Shown here in pieces: positions 50,313 through 57,889 of a DNA stretch of 64,000 nt; position 1 is the first letter of the stretch; every line of letters begins with the position of its first letter. A program made the position numbers and the translations under genes. This DNA is from Hyalangium gracile. Lineage in GTDB: Bacteria; Myxococcota; Myxococcia; Myxococcales; Myxococcaceae. The notes under the pieces are model-generated. The model saw nothing but the letters and a program-made list of their open reading frames with translations, made no database searches and had not been told where the DNA came from. The stretch is from positions 1-64,000 of the forward strand of contig NZ_JAHXBG010000006.1 of assembly GCF_020103725.1 (NCBI RefSeq). Direction: 5' to 3'.

Positions 50313-51242
50313 ATGGACGAACATCGAGAGGTCTATGGGAGACTGGGGCCCGTGGTGACACGGCGGGTGTTCCTGCTGCCGCTGTTCGCGGGGCTGGCAG
50401 CGGGGGGCGCACCTCCTGCTCCACGGCGCTTGCGCCAGCGCAGCCTCTACCTGTCGGGGGAGCCGGGGGAAGAGGTACCGGACATCCTCGTCTGGGCGCG
50501 CACGGTCACCACGCTGCGCTTCGAGGCGCCGGTGGATGCTCGGCGGACGAAGCTGGAAGGCGCTGAGGCGCGCTTCGAGCCGCTGCTCATCGGCGACCGC
50601 TCCATCTCCCTGTATCCCCTGCACGAGCTGGCACCCGAGGACCGTTTCCGGCTGACCGTGGGGCTCGCGGGGGGAGAACTGCTCCCGTTCACGTTGCGCT
50701 CCGATCGGGAGCGGGTGGATGGGCAGGTGGATGTCTTCCCGGATCCCGCCTCCTGCGAGGCGCTCCGCCAGCACTGGCGGGAAATCCAGGAGGAGAGACA
50801 GCGGCAGCACGCGGACCTCCAGCGTCGCGTGAAGGAGGAGCTATCCGTCGAGCATGCCTTGGCCACTTTGCTGGTGATGGGGGCCGAGAGGCTGACACGG
50901 CTTCAGGAGGGCTCCCGCAAGTGGTCCATCCGTGAAACGGGCCTCACGGGAACCGTGGTGGCCATGCAGGGAATGGGGAAAGTCGCGGTCCTGCTCACGG
51001 TGACGAATCACGATCCACGGTTCTCATGGAGCGTGAGTGAGATCCGGCTCACGCATAGCGTCACCCAGAAGCCCAAGGGGTTCTCTCTCCGGGTGCAGCG
51101 CGCGTCCTTGCCGCCGGGAGATACCGGGCGCATCGCGCTGGTGACCGACGCCTCACCCAAGGATGCCGCTCAGCCGTACCTCTTGGAGATCTTCAGGGAG
51201 GATGGCGTGAGGCATATTGCCGTGGACAAGCTCATGTTGTGA
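50313..51242 (+). CDS. DUF2381 family secreted protein
   Basis: A full-length (309-residue) DUF2381 protein: N-terminal export signal (RVFLLPLFAGLAAGGAPP), a beta-rich first half (LYLSGEPGEEVPDILVWART, LYPLHELAPEDRFRLTVGLA), a helical hinge (WREIQEERQRQHADLQRRVK) and the C-terminal domain (GLTGTVVAMQGMGKVAVLLT, SLPPGDTGRIALVTD). DUF2381 is confined largely to myxobacteria and often found beside Ser/Thr kinases; no kinase is beside this copy. The next small lipoprotein gene follows after 41 bp, probably cotranscribed. Function unknown. Confidence 0.85.
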   Translation: MDEHREVYGRLGPVVTRRVFLLPLFAGLAAGGAPPAPRRLRQRSLYLSGEPGEEVPDILVWARTVTTLRFEAPVDARRTKLEGAEARFEPLLIGDRSISLYPLHELAPEDRFRLTVGLAGGELLPFTLRSDRERVDGQVDVFPDPASCEALRQHWREIQEERQRQHADLQRRVKEELSVEHALATLLVMGAERLTRLQEGSRKWSIRETGLTGTVVAMQGMGKVAVLLTVTNHDPRFSWSVSEIRLTHSVTQKPKGFSLRVQRASLPPGDTGRIALVTDASPKDAAQPYLLEIFREDGVRHIAVDKLML

Positions 51243-51283
51243 GACCAGGTGGTCGCCCGCTGGGCGGAAAGGGAAGAGTGGTG

Positions 51284-51763
51284 ATGTTCTGGAAGCCCAT
51301 GCAGGTAGGTGTCCTGTCTGTGGTGTGCTGGAGCCTGGGGTGCTCGGGTATCTCGGTCCGCGCGGACGGGAGTCCTGGGCCAGAGGCTTGCCCCGATAAA
51401 GCCCTGGAGGTGATGAAGCTGTTGAATCTGCACCCGGGAGACACGGCGTTCGTCGTCTTGGATGCCAACAAGGAAAGGCTCGAGTCCATCACCCTCACCG
51501 ATGGGCCCGTGGAAGGGCGCCTCAGCTCGCAGTTGGGCCCTTTTCCGGAACGGACCTTGTTGTATGGGCATGTTTGGACGGGGGGACCCGATGTCGTCAT
51601 TCGCTACTACGAGGCGCGCTACCAGGGTGGGGAGCGTGTTCCCATCTGCGCGGTGGCTCGTGAGTCGCAGGGTGGATTGACGAAGCAAGAGGGCTCGCGC
51701 CCGGGCGTCGCGGTGATCGAGGACGTCTACGCGGTGATCGCCATCGTGGATGCTTTCCGATGA
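51284..51763 (+). CDS. Small lipoprotein downstream of DUF2381
   Basis: A 159-residue lipoprotein: signal LSVVCWSLGC, mature part with alternating strands (GDTAFVVLDANKERLESITL, DVVIRYYEARYQGGERVPIC, VIEDVYAVIAIVDAFR). I do not recognise the domain. Its place 41 bp after a DUF2381 gene suggests an exported pair. ATG 51284 follows GGGAAGAG and starts the signal peptide directly; an in-frame start at 51239 would overlap the previous stop but place a charged stretch before the signal. The next gene is convergent with a 13-bp gap. Confidence 0.7.
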   Translation: MFWKPMQVGVLSVVCWSLGCSGISVRADGSPGPEACPDKALEVMKLLNLHPGDTAFVVLDANKERLESITLTDGPVEGRLSSQLGPFPERTLLYGHVWTGGPDVVIRYYEARYQGGERVPICAVARESQGGLTKQEGSRPGVAVIEDVYAVIAIVDAFR

Positions 51764-51776
51764 GGTTGGGCGAGCC

Positions 51777-52742
51777 TCAAGCGGCCTGCTGAAGGAAGCG
51801 GTGATAGCGCTCCTCCAGGAACTGGGCGCTCGGCTGATGCTCCTGGCGGTTGGGGATGTAGATGCGCTTCCCGGCAAAGGCTTGGAATGCGCACTCGTTC
51901 ATGGGCGTGCCCCGCGCTTCTCTCAGAGTGGGAGATAGTTCGATGTGCCCATCAGGCTGGATGCCCATCAGGTCCGCGTCGAAGGCCCCGTGGTGGAGCA
52001 AGCAGAGCGCCAGCCCATTCTGCACGGTGGCCTCCCCAAGCTCGTCACTGTCCGGGCGGATATGAGCTGCGTGGAGAAGGGGCTCGTGAGGCAGGAGGCA
52101 TACCGCGCAGCGTCTCTCGTAGGCGTGAAGGACGCGTGCCCGAAACAGCGCCTGGTGGAGCCGCTTCTTGGTTTGGACCGTCACGTACTGACGGCGAATG
52201 AAGTCAGCTCCTGCCTCGGCGTCATGGAGCGCCGGCCCAGAGGCTGCCATCCATGAGAGGTCGTCCGTCCCCAGCTTGACGACCTTGCACTTGAGGTCCT
52301 GGGGATTGAAGTCGGCGATGTACATGGGCCAGAGGGGCTTGTACCGCCCCGGGCGGGTGCCGAGGAAGTAGATGAGGGGCGTCTGCTGGCGATACGCCTG
52401 TTCCAGGAGCTGGTTGGCGTGGTTCCGCGGATCCTGGCCCTCGAGACGGTATGTGAAGATCCCCTTGTAGGAGTCCTCGGCGGCATCGTCGTACGGCACC
52501 TCTCGGTTGCCCCGGGGCACAATCGTCTTGATGGACAAGGCGCTGCCGCGCATCTGGCGTGGGCGGAAGATGCCTTTGGCGCGAGTGGCGAAGAGATAGG
52601 TCTCCCCGCGAAAGACGAATCCGGGCCGCAGGAGTTCCCAATCCAGCTCGGGTCCGTGAAGCCGTGTCAGCGCCTCAAGCCGCTGGAAGGCGGCGAGCCG
52701 CACGGGCATCTCGTTATCGGCGCTGAGGAACGAACTGGACAT
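51777..52742 (-). CDS. HNH endonuclease (predicted restriction endonuclease)
   Basis: A 321-residue protein. The C-terminal third is an HNH nuclease: CAVCLLPHEPLLHAAHIRP, then QNGLALCLLHHGAFDADLM, with a CxxC...H...N...H pattern (the first His pair in HAAHI). The N-terminal two thirds resemble the DNA-recognition part of COG3440-type predicted restriction enzymes (SYKGIFTYRLEGQDPRNHAN, TPLIYFLGTRPGRYKPLWP), possibly a modified-base reader. No methyltransferase gene is beside it, which favours a type IV (modification-dependent) system. It could defend against phages or act on self DNA damage. ATG 52742 is used. Confidence 0.83.
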   Translation of the reverse strand: MSSSFLSADNEMPVRLAAFQRLEALTRLHGPELDWELLRPGFVFRGETYLFATRAKGIFRPRQMRGSALSIKTIVPRGNREVPYDDAAEDSYKGIFTYRLEGQDPRNHANQLLEQAYRQQTPLIYFLGTRPGRYKPLWPMYIADFNPQDLKCKVVKLGTDDLSWMAASGPALHDAEAGADFIRRQYVTVQTKKRLHQALFRARVLHAYERRCAVCLLPHEPLLHAAHIRPDSDELGEATVQNGLALCLLHHGAFDADLMGIQPDGHIELSPTLREARGTPMNECAFQAFAGKRIYIPNRQEHQPSAQFLEERYHRFLQQAA

Positions 52743-52882
52743 GGCCTCGAAGTGATGGCCAGTCTAGCACCGCAAGGCTCGCGAAAAACGGGAATCGAGG
52801 AAATGGCCCTCTCTTCGGAAGCCGTGTGAGCTGCTCCGAAGAGAAGGCCTGGGGTTCGTGAGCCGTCACGCTCTTCGACGAC

Positions 52883-53602
52883 TCACTGCGCGGCATGTGC
52901 CTCCGAGATGGTCGCCGCAGGCGGGCGTGCCTGGGTGGTGATGGCGGCGACCAGGCCGTCCATCAGAGCCTCGGCCAGCTTCTCCAGCTCCAGCACCGGC
53001 ACGTCCTGCAGGGTGACATAGGCGGTGCCCATGTAGACTCGCGAGTTGACGCGCGTGCGGGACGAAGCCTCGGAGAAGTACTTGGCCACGCTCTCACGCA
53101 GGGTCTGGATGCGGATCTGCTCCAGCTCCGACGGAGGCACGGGCAGCGGGGTGCGCTTGCTCTTCGTGGCCAGCTTCAGCTCCTCCACGGTGCACTCGGA
53201 GAAGGGCTTCTCCACCACCGAGCCATCCTTCTGCGGCACGGCGATGGGGGTGGGGCCCGGCTCGTCCGCCGAGGGCTTGAAGTTGCAGGCCTTGGCGTAA
53301 GCCAGCAGCGAGGACAGGTTGTTCACGCCGTAGCGCTCGCAGGTCGTCTCGGTGAAGGCGCGCGCCACGGCGCCGCAGGTGCTGAGAACCGCCTGCGACA
53401 GCGTCTTGACGTTCTCACTGAACCACTGCTGAGAACTCTTCTTGGCCTCCTTCTCGGCCAGCTTGTTGTCCACGATGTGGTTGTAGATCTGGCCGATCCG
53501 GAAGTGGTTGAGGTTCTGCTGAGCCGCGAGATTGCGAAGCACCTCGAGGTTCTGCTGAAGGCTCATCGACAACGTAAATGCAGCGTGCAACATATTGTTC
53601 AT
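52883..53602 (-). CDS. Hypothetical protein
   Basis: A 239-residue soluble protein. The N-terminal half is helical (SLQQNLEVLRNLAAQQNLNH, FRIGQIYNHIVDNKLAEKEA), then a Cys-containing segment (STCGAVARAFTETTCERYG) and a polar C-terminal half. AAGGAG before ATG 53602 is a good ribosome site. The family is unknown to me; the IGQIYNHIVDN region could be a helix-turn-helix, but that is a guess. Upstream on the same side lies the dense palindrome/direct-repeat region at 53784-53878, which may control it. Confidence 0.7.
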   Translation of the reverse strand: MNNMLHAAFTLSMSLQQNLEVLRNLAAQQNLNHFRIGQIYNHIVDNKLAEKEAKKSSQQWFSENVKTLSQAVLSTCGAVARAFTETTCERYGVNNLSSLLAYAKACNFKPSADEPGPTPIAVPQKDGSVVEKPFSECTVEELKLATKSKRTPLPVPPSELEQIRIQTLRESVAKYFSEASSRTRVNSRVYMGTAYVTLQDVPVLELEKLAEALMDGLVAAITTQARPPAATISEAHAAQ

Positions 53603-53784
53603 GCTTGCTTCTCCTTGGATTGCTCTCAGTCATGTCGACCAACAGCTGACATTGGCTTGTGCAGCCCATGTGCCAGCGGGCCGTCCCGAGTGAGCAAGGG
53701 CAAACAGTTGCGGAATGAGTCCACGCTCCTGGACTGACCGTCCGCGCTGCGAGACTCCGCTTGGAGAATCTGTGGGTGTGACGG

Positions 53785-53843
53785 AAAGATGAAGCTGTCT
53801 TTCACTTATGAACGTTCATAAGTAAAAGATGAGGCTGTCTTTC
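53785..53843. repeat. Two 19-bp direct repeats flanking a palindrome
   Basis: AAAGATGARGCTGTCTTTC occurs at 53785-53803 and 53825-53843 with one difference. The start-to-start distance is 40 bp, close to four helical turns. Each copy also has an AAAGA...TCTTT inverted character. Between them lies only the 20-bp palindrome. Confidence 0.85.
53804..53823. promoter_or_regulatory. Perfect 20-bp palindrome, TetR-type operator candidate
   Basis: ACTTATGAACGTTCATAAGT reads the same on both strands. The core TGAACGTTCA is a form often bound by TetR-family repressors. No TetR gene is in the window. It lies 202 bp upstream of the start of the minus-strand gene at 53602 and 279 bp upstream of the plus-strand gene at 54102, so either could be its target. 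Confidence 0.6.
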
Positions 53844-53878
53844 GGACTCCGAGAATCCGTTCAAGTTCTTGGAGTCCG
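53843..53878. repeat. 8-bp inverted repeat with 20-base spacer
   Basis: CGGACTCC (53843-53850) and GGAGTCCG (53871-53878) are perfect complements. They directly follow the second direct repeat. They could form a hairpin or a second protein-binding site. Confidence 0.6.
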
Positions 53879-53893
53879 GGAGAACCAGAGGAG

Positions 53894-53949
53894 GGTAGCA
53901 GGGTGAGCACCTCGCAGCCCTCGCGTGTCACCAGGAGGGTGTGTCCGAA
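53894..53949 (-). pseudogene. Fragment of a methionine aminopeptidase 3' end
   Basis: On the minus strand this reads FGHTLLVTREGCEVLTLLP, the C-terminal end of a type I methionine aminopeptidase. It matches the end of the intact gene at 55208-55263 (FEHTVLVTREGCEVLTRLP) with about 51 of 56 bases identical. No more of the enzyme is present: upstream coding similarity stops at the F-x-H. The two copies stand as direct repeats on either side of the protease-like gene at 54102. Confidence 0.7.
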
Positions 53950-54101
53950 CCGGACCTGTCGTCACCAATGCCGAATCAATCCCAGGGCCATCCGGGGACC
54001 CAGTCAGAGCAGAGAGTTACAGTACCGGGTGGGCAATGCTGCGGTGAGCCACGGGAACGAAGTATCCTGGCTCCAAGTGGTTCCATCCCTGAGAGGCTGA
54101 G

Positions 54102-55139
54102 GTGCGCCTTCCGTTGCCACCCATTGGAGTGTTCCTCGCATGCGTCGTCGGAGTGTCCTTCGCGGAGGGATGCAAGCAGCGCAGCACGGATGCTCCACCC
54201 GCCAGAGGGGGATCAGGAGGCGATGGGGCGGTGCCTCTCTCTCAGTCGGCACCGCCCTCGAGTTCTTTGGATGATGCGGGTTCAATCCTCCTCCCAGACG
54301 GCTGGGAACCCGCCATTGCCTCAAGATTCAGAGGTGGCCCAGCAGCAGGGAAGGTGGACGTCAGCAACCGGTATGCGTCCACCATCATGCTCGCGGCGGA
54401 TGACGAGATTGTCTGGGCGAACTGCAGCGGGATTCTCCTGAGCCCTCGAGTGGCCCTGACCGCAGCCAGTTGTGTGTGCCCTCCGCGGTACGTCACCTCG
54501 CAGGGGCGGCCTGAGAAGGGCCTCATTGGCCCGTCCGCCTGTGCCGAGAGCGCGTTCATGAGGAGGGTTCGCTACGGCACCAGGGAGGGTTGGAAATCCA
54601 CCGAGCAGCCAGCGTCAGCCACGATACGACACCTCAAGGGCACGGTCCGCGTTCATCCCGCATTCCGGACTGAACTCAATGAGCAAGGCGCCGTCCTGTC
54701 GACTCGGGCCGACCTCGCCATCATCGTCCTCGACTCACCGGAGGAGGAACCTGTCGAGCGCATCCCGTTTCCCGAGACGGAAGTCCGGGAGAATGAAATG
54801 CTCGTGATGGCAGGCTATGGCGATGACCCGCGCTTTCGCGACCAGCCAGAGCTCCGCTATTACAGGAGCAACAAGGTTACCAAGGTCCCTGGGAGCGTGG
54901 ACGGAAGGATCCGTTACGAGCAGCAGGGGGCCTTCGTCTACAACGGATACGCTGGCGGGCCCTGCTTCCGGGAAGACGCGGGCCAGAGGTGGCTGGTGGG
55001 AATCGCAGGTGTCGGCACAGAAAAGGAACTCTCCTTCACGAGCACCTACTTCTTCAGGGACTGGCTGCGTGCCGAGCTCCAGCGTGTGGCGACTGCGGGC
55101 TCCTCTCAGACTCCTCCTGCGGCCGTGCATCCCCAGTGA
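54102..55139 (+). CDS. Trypsin-like pseudoprotease lipoprotein
   Basis: A 345-residue relative of the two proteases at 45.6-47.6 kb, with signal/lipobox around VSFAEGC. The shared KVDVSNRYAS segment, the Cys pattern and the overall length place it in the same family. The triad is broken: the His position is Ser123 (LTAASCVC instead of TAGHC), Asp204 is kept (TRADLAIIVL), and the Ser position is Ala284 (YAGGPC instead of DSGGPC). It is thus very unlikely to be a protease and may bind substrates or partners, or inhibit its active relatives. GTG 54102 follows GAGAGG. It is flanked by two copies of the aminopeptidase 3' end. Confidence 0.82.
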   Translation: MRLPLPPIGVFLACVVGVSFAEGCKQRSTDAPPARGGSGGDGAVPLSQSAPPSSSLDDAGSILLPDGWEPAIASRFRGGPAAGKVDVSNRYASTIMLAADDEIVWANCSGILLSPRVALTAASCVCPPRYVTSQGRPEKGLIGPSACAESAFMRRVRYGTREGWKSTEQPASATIRHLKGTVRVHPAFRTELNEQGAVLSTRADLAIIVLDSPEEEPVERIPFPETEVRENEMLVMAGYGDDPRFRDQPELRYYRSNKVTKVPGSVDGRIRYEQQGAFVYNGYAGGPCFREDAGQRWLVGIAGVGTEKELSFTSTYFFRDWLRAELQRVATAGSSQTPPAAVHPQ

Positions 55140-55155
55140 GGACCCATGAGGTCAA

Positions 55156-55959
55156 CTAGGCTCCGAGCGTCTGCTCAGGCGCCAGGTGCATGGAAGCAAC
55201 AGCCGATGGTAGCCGGGTGAGCACCTCGCAGCCCTCGCGTGTCACCAGGACGGTGTGCTCGAACTGGGCCGAGAGGCTGCCGTCCTCCGTCACCACCGTC
55301 CACCCATCCGGCAGCATCCGGATGCCCGGGCGCCCCAGGTTCACCATGGGCTCGATGGTGAGCACCATCCCCGAGCGCAGCGTGATGCCCGTGCCGCGCT
55401 TGCCCACGTGCGGCACGTGGGGCGGGGCATGCATCTGGCGGCCAATGCCGTGCCCTCCGAACTCCTGCACCACGCTGCAGCCCTCCGCCCGCGCCAGCTC
55501 ATCGATGGCCGCCCCGATGTCCCCCAGCTTCGCGCCGTGGCGCACGACGGACACCCCCACATCCCGGCATCGCCGCGCCACGTCCACCACGTGTCGCGCG
55601 TCCGCGGACACCTCGCCGATGAAGAACGTGGCCGAGGTGTCTCCGTGGTACCCGTTCAGGCACGTCGTCACGTCCACGTTGATGATGTCCCCCGGCGCGA
55701 GCCGCTCGTCCGCACGGGGTATTCCATGGCAGACCACGTGGTTGCGGCTGGTACACACCGACGCGGGGAAGCCTTTGTAGCCCAGCTGGCTGGGCGTGCC
55801 GCCGCGCCGGGCCGTGTCCTCTCGCACCCACGCGTCTATCTCCCCCGTCGTGACTCCGGGCGCCAGCCGCGCGGCCACCCAGGCCAGCGTCCCGGCCGCT
55901 GCCTGCCCGGCCAGGCGCAGGCGCTCCACCTCGGTCCCCTTGAACAATGGAATTCCCAT
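55156..55959 (-). CDS. map: Methionine aminopeptidase, type I
   Basis: A 267-residue enzyme that removes N-terminal Met from new proteins. All five metal ligands are visible: Asp in IINVDVTTCLNGYHGDTSA (two), His in EFGGHGIGRQMHAPP, Glu in MVLTIEPMV and Glu in SAQFEHTVLV. The substrate-binding His is in NHVVCHGIP. The N-terminus MGIPLFKGTEVERL from ATG 55959 is right for the short type I form; the open frame reaching 56067 is less likely. It diverges from the LysR fragment. Myxobacteria often have several map copies. Confidence 0.93.
   Translation of the reverse strand: MGIPLFKGTEVERLRLAGQAAAGTLAWVAARLAPGVTTGEIDAWVREDTARRGGTPSQLGYKGFPASVCTSRNHVVCHGIPRADERLAPGDIINVDVTTCLNGYHGDTSATFFIGEVSADARHVVDVARRCRDVGVSVVRHGAKLGDIGAAIDELARAEGCSVVQEFGGHGIGRQMHAPPHVPHVGKRGTGITLRSGMVLTIEPMVNLGRPGIRMLPDGWTVVTEDGSLSAQFEHTVLVTREGCEVLTRLPSAVASMHLAPEQTLGA
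55208..55263. repeat. Direct repeat copy within map 3' end
   Basis: This is the intact-gene copy of the roughly 56-bp repeat also found at 53894-53949. The centre-to-centre distance is about 1.31 kb, and the whole pseudoprotease gene lies between. Identity is about 90 percent and is highest in the middle 34 bases, which are identical. Confidence 0.7.
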
Positions 55960-56087
55960 GCGCGGCAAGGTGGCACCCGCCTCGTCGCACCGTCCAATGC
56001 TGTATCGGTATGGAGTCGGTGCTCGGGGGGGAACACCCCGGGGCAGCCCGTGGCAACGGCCCCGCACCCGCGCTACCCTTGGCAGCC

Positions 56088-56366
56088 GTGAGCCTCACGC
56101 ACATCCAGTCCTTTGTCGCGGTAGCAGAAGAGGGCCATGTGGGTCGCGCCGCGCGCCGGCTCCACATCACCCAGCCTCCGCTCAGCCGTCACATCTTGGC
56201 GCTCGAGGACGAGCTCGGCACCCCGCTCTTCGAGCGCACGCCGCGCGGCATGCGTCTGCTGCCCGCCGGCGAGGTGTTCCTGCTCCATGCGCGCCGCATC
56301 CTCGCGGAGGTGGACGCCGCGGTGCACACCGTGCGCGGCGTCACCGTGGGCCGCTCCGGCGCTTGA
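56088..56366 (+). CDS. LysR N-terminal HTH fragment (92 residues)
   Basis: A complete LysR winged-helix domain: LTHIQSFVAVAEEGHVGRAA, RRLHITQPPLSRHILALED, ELGTPLFERTPRGMRLLPAG, then the linker helix LHARRILAEVDAAVHTVRG. The frame stops about 92 codons in, where full LysR proteins (about 300 residues) carry a substrate-binding domain. The gene ends four bases before the convergent hydrolase gene, so the rest is gone rather than frameshifted nearby. It starts at GTG 56088, divergent from map. It may be a truncated gene or a functional DNA-binding mini-protein. Confidence 0.65.
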   Translation: MSLTHIQSFVAVAEEGHVGRAARRLHITQPPLSRHILALEDELGTPLFERTPRGMRLLPAGEVFLLHARRILAEVDAAVHTVRGVTVGRSGA

Positions 56367-56370
56367 GCCG

Positions 56371-57537
56371 CTACAGGACGGGCCTGTCCTTGGGGTGGGT
56401 GCTCACGGGCTCTTCCAGCAGGAAGTCCGCCACGTCCTTCCACAGCTTCTCGAACTGGGGACGACGGAAGCCAGAGCCCGAGATGAGCCAGTCCACATGT
56501 GCCGGCTGGTGGGACGGCTGATCGAAGTGCCCGATGGCATCCAGGTGGTCCGCTCGCACCGCGCCAATCACCTTCCCGTAGACCTGGGAGCGCGTCGGGA
56601 CGATGCCATCACACGCCTGCGGCCCCGGCAGCGCGCCGTAGGCCTGCACCAGCGCCGCCGTCTGCTCGGCGGTGTGGAGCGGAATCTGGTTCAGCGGCAT
56701 CCGCAGCGTCTGGCCGTAGAGGAACGCGTAGACGGTGTGGGTAATCTGAGCGTACGGATCCAACCCCGCGGACAGGCGGGTGCGCAACGAGGGCGGCCGC
56801 GACTGCGTCACCACCGAGCCGTACCGCACCCCGGGCCGGTCCTCGCACCCGGCGTTGAACAGGTCGATTCCCTCGGGGGTGAGCTGGGGAATCAAGGAGG
56901 TGTCCTTGCCCACATCTCCCAGGAAGCGCGAGACGGCCTCGCGCCGGTCCGCCGAGAAGTCCCCCAGGAGCTGATCGAAGAGCTGATCCAGCAGCGTCTG
57001 CTTCCAGCCGAGCTGGTTGTCCGCCCGTGACAGCAGGTGCCCCAGCCGAAAGGCCACCTTCAGCGGCAGCCGACCGAAGCGCAGCACGTACACGGTGAAC
57101 AGCGAGAGCAGCTTGAGGATCTGCTGCCCGAACAGCCCCATGAAGAAGGACGCCAGCGGCGTGCCCGCGTGGGGGGTGGACACGGTCACCACCGAGCGCA
57201 CCCGGCTGGCAAAGGGCTCCAGCTCCATCCCCTCGCGCAGCGCGGCGCTCGGGCTGATGAACAGCCGCGAGTCCAGCCCTCCGGTGGAGTGGCCAATCAG
57301 GTGGAGCGGCCCGTCATCCGCGCTGGCCGTCTCCTGCACACCTTTGAGTAGATCCACCGACCGTTGCCGGATGGAGGCGGTGGGGTGGGAGCGGATGGCC
57401 ACCACCTCGGCCTCGATGCCCCGCCGGGCGAACTCCGCCTGGAGGAAGTCTCGGACGTGGCCGAAGTAGACCAGCTCCCCCAGGTTGGTGAAGCCAAAGA
57501 AGCCGGGAACCAGGTAGATGTGGTGCTTCACGGGCAT
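56371..57537 (-). CDS. Lipase-like alpha/beta hydrolase
   Basis: A 388-residue hydrolase with a triacylglycerol-lipase-like layout: YLVPGFFGFTNLGELVYFGH (oxyanion strand, HG-like turn replaced by PGF), nucleophile elbow LHLIGHSTGGLDSRLF (Ser in GHSTGG), VSTPHAGTPLASFF, and late Asp and His in ACDGIVPTRSQVYG and LDAIGHFDQ. There is no signal peptide at the N-terminus, so it may be intracellular or exported by another route. The substrate is probably a lipid or polyester. The 352-bp region upstream separates it from the cyclase-like gene. Confidence 0.83.
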   Translation of the reverse strand: MPVKHHIYLVPGFFGFTNLGELVYFGHVRDFLQAEFARRGIEAEVVAIRSHPTASIRQRSVDLLKGVQETASADDGPLHLIGHSTGGLDSRLFISPSAALREGMELEPFASRVRSVVTVSTPHAGTPLASFFMGLFGQQILKLLSLFTVYVLRFGRLPLKVAFRLGHLLSRADNQLGWKQTLLDQLFDQLLGDFSADRREAVSRFLGDVGKDTSLIPQLTPEGIDLFNAGCEDRPGVRYGSVVTQSRPPSLRTRLSAGLDPYAQITHTVYAFLYGQTLRMPLNQIPLHTAEQTAALVQAYGALPGPQACDGIVPTRSQVYGKVIGAVRADHLDAIGHFDQPSHQPAHVDWLISGSGFRRPQFEKLWKDVADFLLEEPVSTHPKDRPVL

Positions 57538-57889
57538 TCCAGCGAACCTTCCGGCCTCTTGGCTCCTGACTCAAGCGCCATGCTGCGCCGGCCTCGGATT
57601 TCAGGCCCCGGAGCCCGTTACGGCCTCGGCGGAGCCTAGGTCCTGGATCCGACGCAGGCGGGTGGGACGCGAGGGCAGGGTGTGCGCCTCGAGACACGAG
57701 GCTTGCGCGTCGCGTCAGCGATGATCATGTCTCATGGAGTCCAACAGCAGCGATTCCCTCTCCAGGTAGGCAGTGCTCCTCCCACGAGGCTGCCGGCGGT
57801 CGTTCTCGCCGGAAAGCGCCTCGACTGGGATCAGGATCTGTTCATGCGCTAACATTCCCACCGGTCCCGGGGGGGAGAGAGGTTTGTAC
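57538..57889. other. Intergenic region with a small hairpin
   Basis: 352 bp between the divergent lipase-like and cyclase-like genes. The only structure I see is a perfect six-base hairpin GCCTCG-AGACA-CGAGGC at 57686-57702. Open frames on both strands lack recognisable domains. It should hold the promoters of both genes. Confidence 0.5.

Larger units (their letters stand above)
53603..54101. other. Repeat-rich intergenic region
   Basis: About 500 bp with no whole gene. It holds a 20-bp palindrome between two 19-bp direct repeats, an 8-bp inverted repeat, and a copy of the end of a methionine aminopeptidase gene (listed separately). The AT content around 53800-53830 is clearly higher than in the flanks. 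The right part leads into GTG 54102. Confidence 0.7.
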
